From: Clostridia bacterium
GTDB lineage: Bacteria; Bacillota; Clostridia; Christensenellales; Borkfalkiaceae
Assembly (NCBI GenBank): GCA_017501125.1
Contig: JAFVXN010000168.1
Coordinates: forward strand, 1 to 9,039
Reading direction: 5' to 3'
DNA length: 9,039 nucleotides
Below are positions 5,651 through 9,039 of the stretch, one piece after another. The notes under the pieces are model-generated. The model worked only from the letters and a program-made list of their open reading frames with translations, ran no database searches and was not told where the DNA came from. Position 1 is the first letter of the stretch. The number at the start of each line of letters is the position of its first letter. The translations under genes were made by a program, and so were the position numbers.

Positions 5651-6235
5651 TTATAGCCAACTCGTGATAAAGATTTCTAGACCGATTAGGATGAGGATGA
5701 TACCGCCGAAGACGCTTGCTTTCCCTGCGAGGGCGGTACCCACTTTCTTGCCGATGAGTATACCGCAAAAACAGAGCAAAAAGGTGACTGCGCCGATAAT
5801 ACCGCAGGCAAGTAGTGATTCAAAGACGTTGTAGGAGGCGATGGTAAAGCCGACGGACAGGGCGTCGATGGAGGTAGCCACGCCTTGCACGAGCAGTGCG
5901 CCAATCGTAAGATAGGGACGGCAGACGTATTCGTCTTTGTGCTCGATTCCCTCGCGGAGCATTTTACCGCCGATGATAAGGAGCAGGGCGAGCGCAATCC
6001 AAGGTATGACGTTTTCCAAGAACCCGAAGATATGTTGTGCGGTGGCGACGATTAGCCAGCCGATCATCGGCATCAGGAATTGAAAGGCGGCAAAGACGCC
6101 TGCGACGCCCAGCGACTTTTTCTTCTTCATGCACGGCTCGCTCAGCCCGTTGGCAAGAGAGACGGAGAAGGCGTCCATGGCAAGCCCCACACCCAAAAGT
6201 ATGCTATTGATAAAAAAAGCAAAAGAGAGATTCAT
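5651..6235 (-). CDS. mntP: Manganese efflux pump MntP
   Basis: This 194-residue integral membrane protein exports Mn(II) and protects against manganese overload. It has about six hydrophobic segments, arranged as two related halves of three. Each half begins with the family signature: GLAMDAFSVS in helix 1 (Asp21) and GVATSIDALSVG in helix 4 (Asp124), whose acidic residues are the expected metal-binding sites. A short KKKK loop follows helix 1. The ATG at 6235 is chosen because AGGTGG (6238-6243) lies just upstream. An in-frame GTG at 6241 overlaps that site. The gene has its own promoter with a leader of only about 30 nt, too short for the yybP-ykoY manganese riboswitch that often controls mntP, so any metal response must act at the promoter. 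It is flanked by terminators on both sides and appears monocistronic. Confidence 0.95.
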   Translation of the reverse strand: MNLSFAFFINSILLGVGLAMDAFSVSLANGLSEPCMKKKKSLGVAGVFAAFQFLMPMIGWLIVATAQHIFGFLENVIPWIALALLLIIGGKMLREGIEHKDEYVCRPYLTIGALLVQGVATSIDALSVGFTIASYNVFESLLACGIIGAVTFLLCFCGILIGKKVGTALAGKASVFGGIILILIGLEIFITSWL

Positions 6236-6272
6236 AACCACCTGTTAATCGTTGCTTTGCTACAACGAGGTT

Positions 6273-6301
6273 ATTCTACCATATAATAATAGGAAAATCA
6301 A
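6273..6301 (-). promoter_or_regulatory. Promoter of mntP
   Basis: Read on the minus strand, TTGATT (6296-6301), a 17-base spacer and TAGAAT (6273-6278) lie 38 bases upstream of the mntP ATG. The predicted transcript leader is about 30 nt. Confidence 0.75.
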
Positions 6302-6324
6302 GCGATAATACCAAAACCGCCAAG

Positions 6325-6351
6325 AAAAACCGCCTGTTTCGGGCGGTTTTT
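6325..6351 (-). terminator. Terminator of the lipoprotein operon
   Basis: AAAAACCGCC (6325-6334) pairs perfectly with GGCGGTTTTT (6342-6351) around a 7-base loop. On the minus strand it lies eight bases after the stop of the second lipoprotein gene and ends in a T run. The symmetric A and T runs make it usable from either side. Confidence 0.85.
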
Positions 6352-6358
6352 CGATGGA

Positions 6359-7456
6359 TTATTGTGGCGTAAGTTCCACGCTGATAGTAAAGGTTTTTAG
6401 ATTGATGATAAGATCGTACGTGCCGACGTTTCTAAAGACGGGGCCGTATTGTGTCGTCAGCAAGAATTCGCTATCCTCCACCGTCAAATCGTAGGTTTCG
6501 AACTTGGTGGTGTGGAAATTAGGCACGTGGTCGTACTTATCCTCCACGACGATACGCTGGCGGAAGATATAGGGCACGGCTTCGTCCACGGGCGAAAGGG
6601 TAATAAATTCGCTCCCGTCGTAGTATACGCAACTGTAAGTTGCCGTGTCGGGATCGCGCAGGACGAGGCGCACGAGGTAGGTCTTGGCGTTGATATAGAT
6701 ATCGTAGTATCCGCCGACGTTTACGGTGACGATGGCCTTGTAGAGAGAGGCGTACGTATTGAGGCAAGATTCGTCCAAGATGACCTTATAGTTGCTCGTG
6801 TGCGTGCGGTCGAAGAAGGAGATGAACTTATCCGCGGCGACGTAGAAGTTCTCTATGACGAACTCCTCCTCGTTGTCGGGGTTTACGCTCATATCCACCC
6901 ATTCTGTGGCTTGACTATAGACTTGGCAGTTCTTAATGGTATAATACTTCGGGGTCGTGATTTCCGCTTTGTATTCCATATCGAACTTCAAAGTGTCCGT
7001 ATCGAAGACGACCTTGTATATCCCAGCCCGCTTGATATTGATTTGGATATCGTAGCCTTGTTCTTTTTCTTCCTCGGCGTATTGCGTATCGCTTGGATCG
7101 CCCAAAGACGCATAGAGGTCTCTATAATCGTCGGTGACGATAAAAAAGTAGTCGTTTTGGTAAAAATACAAGTTGTCGTAGACGCGCTTGTTGCCGTCGA
7201 GGGAGAAGTATTTCATCTCGAAGAAAGCGCCGTTTACCTCCATCATCATAAAGAATCCAGGGGAGGTATAATAGGTAGTGTCCTCCTCCACGACGAAGTG
7301 CTCCGAGTCCTGCGTGATATCTTCGGGCGACACGACCTCCACGTCGGCGTTGTAGTCGGGTATCGTAGGCGGGTCCGAGGGAAAGCAGGCGGACAGTGCA
7401 AGGGCACTGGCGGCGACGGATAGCGTAGCAATCAGCGAAATAATTTTCTTTTTCAT
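6359..7456 (-). CDS. Lipoprotein with three beta-rich repeat modules (paralogue 2)
   Basis: No named function is recognised. The 365-residue protein starts with a signal peptide (MKKK, hydrophobic stretch) and a lipobox LSAC, so Cys24 should be lipidated and the protein anchored to the outer face of the membrane. An acidic, Pro-rich linker follows (residues 27-60). The mature part is rich in Tyr, Asp, Val and Thr. It contains three similar motifs at the end of successive modules: GIYKVVFDTDTLKFDM (145-160), GYYDIYINAKTYLVRLVL (249-266) and GTYDLIINLKTFTISVEL (345-362). Such G-x-Y-x-(I/V)-x-(I/V) strands are common in carbohydrate-binding beta-sandwich modules of the SusE/SusF kind, which is only a suggestion. 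GGAGAG lies seven bases upstream of the ATG. The gene follows its paralogue by 19 bases and shares DPSDTQYAE and PVDEAVPYIF with it. Confidence 0.85.
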   Translation of the reverse strand: MKKKIISLIATLSVAASALALSACFPSDPPTIPDYNADVEVVSPEDITQDSEHFVVEEDTTYYTSPGFFMMMEVNGAFFEMKYFSLDGNKRVYDNLYFYQNDYFFIVTDDYRDLYASLGDPSDTQYAEEEKEQGYDIQINIKRAGIYKVVFDTDTLKFDMEYKAEITTPKYYTIKNCQVYSQATEWVDMSVNPDNEEEFVIENFYVAADKFISFFDRTHTSNYKVILDESCLNTYASLYKAIVTVNVGGYYDIYINAKTYLVRLVLRDPDTATYSCVYYDGSEFITLSPVDEAVPYIFRQRIVVEDKYDHVPNFHTTKFETYDLTVEDSEFLLTTQYGPVFRNVGTYDLIINLKTFTISVELTPQ

Positions 7457-7475
7457 CGTATTCTCTCCGTTGCGA

Positions 7476-8603
7476 TTAGGCGATTTTTTCGATAGAAAGG
7501 GTGAACTCTTTGAGGTTGATGGTCAGTTTATAGGTGCCGTCTTGCGTGACGCTGTCAGCCACGACCAAATCCTCCAAGTCAATCAAGGTCAACTCGTACG
7601 ACATACCCAGTTCAGGATAAAAAGAGGGGAGGTCGACGTAAGGTCGGCTCGGCGTGCCCTGCGCGACGAAGTCGTATTCGAACAAGTAAGGGGTCGCGCT
7701 GTCGACAGGCGTAAGTACGTTGCCTTGTTGCCAACCGACTTGGCAGAAATACTCCGCCGTATCGGGGTTGCAAAGTTCGAGGCGTACGACGTACGTTTTC
7801 GCGTGGAAATAGACGTTGTAAGTACCGCCGACGTGCACTTGGATAGAGGTAGTGTTGTTAGAGTTCCAGTAGACGAGGGTGTCCATCATGCTGTATTCCA
7901 CCGTCGTTTTGTAGCGCGCCATATGCGAGGCACTGAAGAACCCGATAGAGGCGTTTGCAGGGATATATTTTTGTATGCAGTATTCGTTGGACGTGGGATC
8001 CAAGGTCATCTCGGTGTAGGAGGTGTTGTCGCGGGACACGTGGACGTAGAACTCGCAACTTCTCACCGTTTCGTACACGGGTGTCGTGATATCCCCGACC
8101 TTGACCATATCGATGGCGAAAGTTTCAATGTCCAAGACGAGATTATAGACGCCTTTTTGTACGACGTTGATTTGCAAGGGCGAGCCTCCGGGCGTATACT
8201 CAACTTCTGCGTATTGCGTATCCGTCGGGTCGCTCATAATCGCGTAGACCTCGCCCAGCGCGTTGACGTCCTCGTAGTACAATACTTGGAAGAAATCTTC
8301 TTCGTACATATAAATATTGTGATAGATGCGCTTGTTCTCGTCCTCTTTATCGAGGGTAAAGGGTCTATCAATGGTGTAGTTCCCGTGGATATCCGTCACG
8401 AGGTCGAGAGCGGTGGAGGTATAATACGTCTCGCCTTCGATATAGTCGTCGTCGGGCGACGGCGTGAATTCGTTGAGGTCCACTTCGTTGTCGATTTGAG
8501 GGAACTCGTCGTCGGGCGGGTTCGAGGGAAAGCAGGCGGACAGCGCCAAGGCGAAAGATGCGACGGACAGCGTAGCCAGTAGCGGAATAATTTTCTTCTT
8601 CAT
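7476..8603 (-). CDS. Lipoprotein with three beta-rich repeat modules (paralogue 1)
   Basis: This is the first gene of a two-gene operon; no named function is recognised. The 375-residue product has an N-terminal signal peptide and lipobox LSAC (Cys24 lipidated), then an acidic Pro/Asp linker (27-58). Three module-end motifs follow: GVYNLVLDIETFAIDM (151-166), GTYNVYFHAKTYVVRLEL (260-277) and GTYKLTINLKEFTLSIEK (356-373). DPTDTQYAE (125-133), NPDTAEYFC (279-287) and PVDSATPYLF (299-308) have direct counterparts in the second lipoprotein, showing that the two arose by tandem duplication. The signal-peptide DNA is more alike between the two genes than the mature parts, as if that end were recently exchanged or strongly constrained. 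AGGAGG at 8611-8616 precedes the ATG by seven bases. A surface ligand-binding, perhaps glycan-binding, role is plausible but unproven. Confidence 0.85.
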   Translation of the reverse strand: MKKKIIPLLATLSVASFALALSACFPSNPPDDEFPQIDNEVDLNEFTPSPDDDYIEGETYYTSTALDLVTDIHGNYTIDRPFTLDKEDENKRIYHNIYMYEEDFFQVLYYEDVNALGEVYAIMSDPTDTQYAEVEYTPGGSPLQINVVQKGVYNLVLDIETFAIDMVKVGDITTPVYETVRSCEFYVHVSRDNTSYTEMTLDPTSNEYCIQKYIPANASIGFFSASHMARYKTTVEYSMMDTLVYWNSNNTTSIQVHVGGTYNVYFHAKTYVVRLELCNPDTAEYFCQVGWQQGNVLTPVDSATPYLFEYDFVAQGTPSRPYVDLPSFYPELGMSYELTLIDLEDLVVADSVTQDGTYKLTINLKEFTLSIEKIA

Positions 8604-8638
8604 CGTATTTCCTCCTAAAGAACTGACTTTATAGTTAA

Positions 8639-8666
8639 ATTATATCATAAAAATTTTCTTTTGCAA
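8639..8666 (-). promoter_or_regulatory. Promoter of the lipoprotein operon
   Basis: Read on the minus strand, TTGCAA (8661-8666), a 16-base spacer and a perfect TATAAT (8639-8644) lie about 36 bases upstream of the first lipoprotein start. Confidence 0.75.
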
Positions 8667-8670
8667 TACC

Positions 8671-8691
8671 TTTTGTATATTTTATACAAAA
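8671..8691. promoter_or_regulatory. AT-rich palindrome beside the -35 box, possible operator
   Basis: TTTTGTATA (8671-8679) and TATACAAAA (8683-8691) form a perfect 9-bp inverted repeat with a TTT centre. It lies five bases upstream of the -35 of the lipoprotein promoter. The position suits a regulator binding site, but no regulator is known and AT-rich palindromes occur by chance. Confidence 0.4.
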
Positions 8692-8695
8692 ATTT

Positions 8696-8787
8696 CCTCA
8701 ACTCCCATCACGGAGTCGCAACGTACAAAAAAAGACCAAACCAAACCACAAGGGTTCGATTTGGCTTTTTTTTGGTGGAGGTGATGG
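8696..8787 (-). repeat. Partial duplicate of the tmRNA 3' end and terminator region
   Basis: On the minus strand this unit begins with the tmRNA-like 3' end CCATCACCTCCACCA (8773-8787). Then come a run of A, a terminator-type hairpin (8736-8747 with 8753-8764), a run of T, TCGCAAC-type spacer sequence (complement 8717-8726), and GTGATGGGAGTTGA (8698-8711). The same order occurs at 8907-8989, next to the real ssrA. Of the shared parts, 8767-8787 equals 8969-8989 exactly (21 bases). The hairpin arms differ between copies. The body of tmRNA is absent here, so this copy cannot be a functional gene. Confidence 0.7.
8736..8764. terminator. Bidirectional hairpin in the duplicated unit
   Basis: CCAAACCAAACC (8736-8747) pairs with GGTTCGATTTGG (8753-8764), 12 pairs including two wobbles, around a 5-base loop. 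Seven A precede it (8727-8733) and eight T follow (8766-8773), so it can terminate transcription on either strand. Confidence 0.6.
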
Positions 8788-8906
8788 TCGTGCGCCTTTA
8801 GCGGCGCGCCCCGCTCGACAATTATTAAGTGTCGCCTTTGCCAAAGGCTTTCTTGTAGTAGGGCAATATCGACGGCAAAGCACTCGCTCCCGCTCGTGGC
8901 TCCCAC
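8788..8906. other. Spacer between the two tmRNA-end copies
   Basis: No gene is credible here. Two small hairpins are visible: GCGCC (8792-8796) with GGCGC (8803-8807), and GCCTTT (8834-8839) with AAAGGC (8843-8848). The stretch is more GC-rich than the promoter region to its left. Open frames across it have no ribosome binding site and run through the hairpins and repeats. Confidence 0.4.
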
Positions 8907-8989
8907 CCTCAACTCCCATCACATATTCGCAACATACAAAAAAAGAAAGCCCCGAAATAGGGCTTTCATTTTTTTGGTGGAGGTGATGG
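8907..8989 (-). repeat. tmRNA 3' end and terminator region, the functional copy of the duplicated unit
   Basis: This is the counterpart of 8696-8787. It includes the CCA end of ssrA, its terminator, the spacer with TCGCAAC (complement 8927-8937) and TCAACTCCCATCAC at 8909-8922. That last element is the exact reverse complement of 8983-8996, inside the tmRNA T-arm and acceptor stem. Confidence 0.65.
8938..8967 (-). terminator. Terminator of ssrA
   Basis: On the minus strand a perfect 8-bp stem (8960-8967 with 8945-8952) with a 7-base loop is followed by seven T (complement of 8938-8944). It begins eight bases after the CCA end of the tmRNA. Confidence 0.88.
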
Positions 8990-9039
8990 GAGTTGAACCC
9001 ACGTCTTACTCGGCTGCCAAAGAACTTTCTACATACTTA
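8975..9039 (-). ncRNA. ssrA: tmRNA (transfer-messenger RNA), 3' end, partial
   Basis: Only the last 65 bases are in the window; the tag-coding and 5' parts lie to the right. Read on the minus strand, it opens TAAGTATGTAGAAAG. This matches the TAAGCATGTAG block of well-known tmRNAs and lies at about the same distance from the end. It then has GACGTGGGTTCAACTCCCAT (T-arm, T-loop TTCAACT) and CACCTCCACCA (acceptor strand with encoded CCA). A tRNA is less likely because the bases before the T-arm do not form an anticodon arm. tmRNA with SmpB rescues stalled ribosomes and tags the incomplete protein for degradation. A strong terminator follows. Confidence 0.85.

Noticed and set aside
6449..8582. 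Long plus-strand open frames opposite the two lipoprotein genes
   Set aside because: They are antisense shadows caused by codon bias. The minus-strand genes have signal peptides, lipoboxes, ribosome sites, a promoter and mutual similarity.
8773..8906. A second tRNA or tmRNA gene ending at the 8773-8787 CCA sequence
   Set aside because: Only the acceptor-strand sequence and CCA are present. No T-loop of TTC-type, no partner strand and no tRNA arms are found upstream on the minus strand.
8682..8922. Two overlapping minus-strand open frames downstream of ssrA
   Set aside because: They run through the duplicated tmRNA ends and the terminator hairpins, and no ribosome binding site is seen.
1..9039. 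CRISPR array, insertion sequence, prophage or defence system
   Set aside because: No regularly spaced direct repeats, transposase, integrase, phage or nuclease-type genes can be read in any frame.

Overview
This window looks like chromosomal DNA of a low-to-moderate-GC Gram-positive bacterium, most likely a gut-type clostridial Bacillota. The reasons are the strong AGGAGG ribosome binding sites, TTGACA/TATAAT-type promoters with 17-base spacers, T-rich hairpin terminators, Gram-positive lipoproteins and the sequence of the tmRNA 3' end. The exact lineage cannot be fixed from the sequence alone.

Left part (1-1454, + strand): the last codons of elongation factor P, a hairpin, then dtd (D-aminoacyl-tRNA deacylase) overlapping a PhnP-like metallo-beta-lactamase-fold hydrolase by 4 bases. 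These are housekeeping genes of translation quality control and hydrolysis.

A 650-base stretch (1455-2104) has no convincing protein gene. It holds nested inverted repeats, a strong + strand terminator, and a unit of about 200 bases bounded by two near-identical 18-base palindromes. Inside that unit a minus-strand promoter and a terminator hairpin together could make an RNA of roughly 80 nt.

Middle part (2105-4531, + strand): a tight three-gene operon of a GT8 glycosyltransferase, a PlsC-type acyltransferase and a CrtO-type (glycosyl-diaponeurosporenoate acyltransferase family) membrane protein, closed by a clean terminator. Together they suggest synthesis of an acylated glycolipid or glycoconjugate at the membrane. 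Then come two single genes with their own promoters: a LOG-family nucleotide phosphoribohydrolase (4628-5209) and a small TM2-like membrane protein (5317-5574).

Right part (5651-9039, - strand): the manganese efflux pump mntP with its own promoter, a two-gene operon of paralogous lipoproteins built of three beta-rich repeat modules, and the 3' end of ssrA (tmRNA), which runs off the right edge. The 371-base gap between the lipoprotein operon and ssrA contains a partial duplication of the tmRNA 3' end with its terminator region. Each copy is followed by an inverted copy of the tmRNA T-arm sequence.

The most unusual items are the duplicated tmRNA 3' end with its anti-T-arm repeats, the palindrome-bounded candidate small-RNA unit, the GT8/acyltransferase operon and the tandem lipoproteins. 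No CRISPR array, intact insertion sequence, phage or obvious defence system is present.
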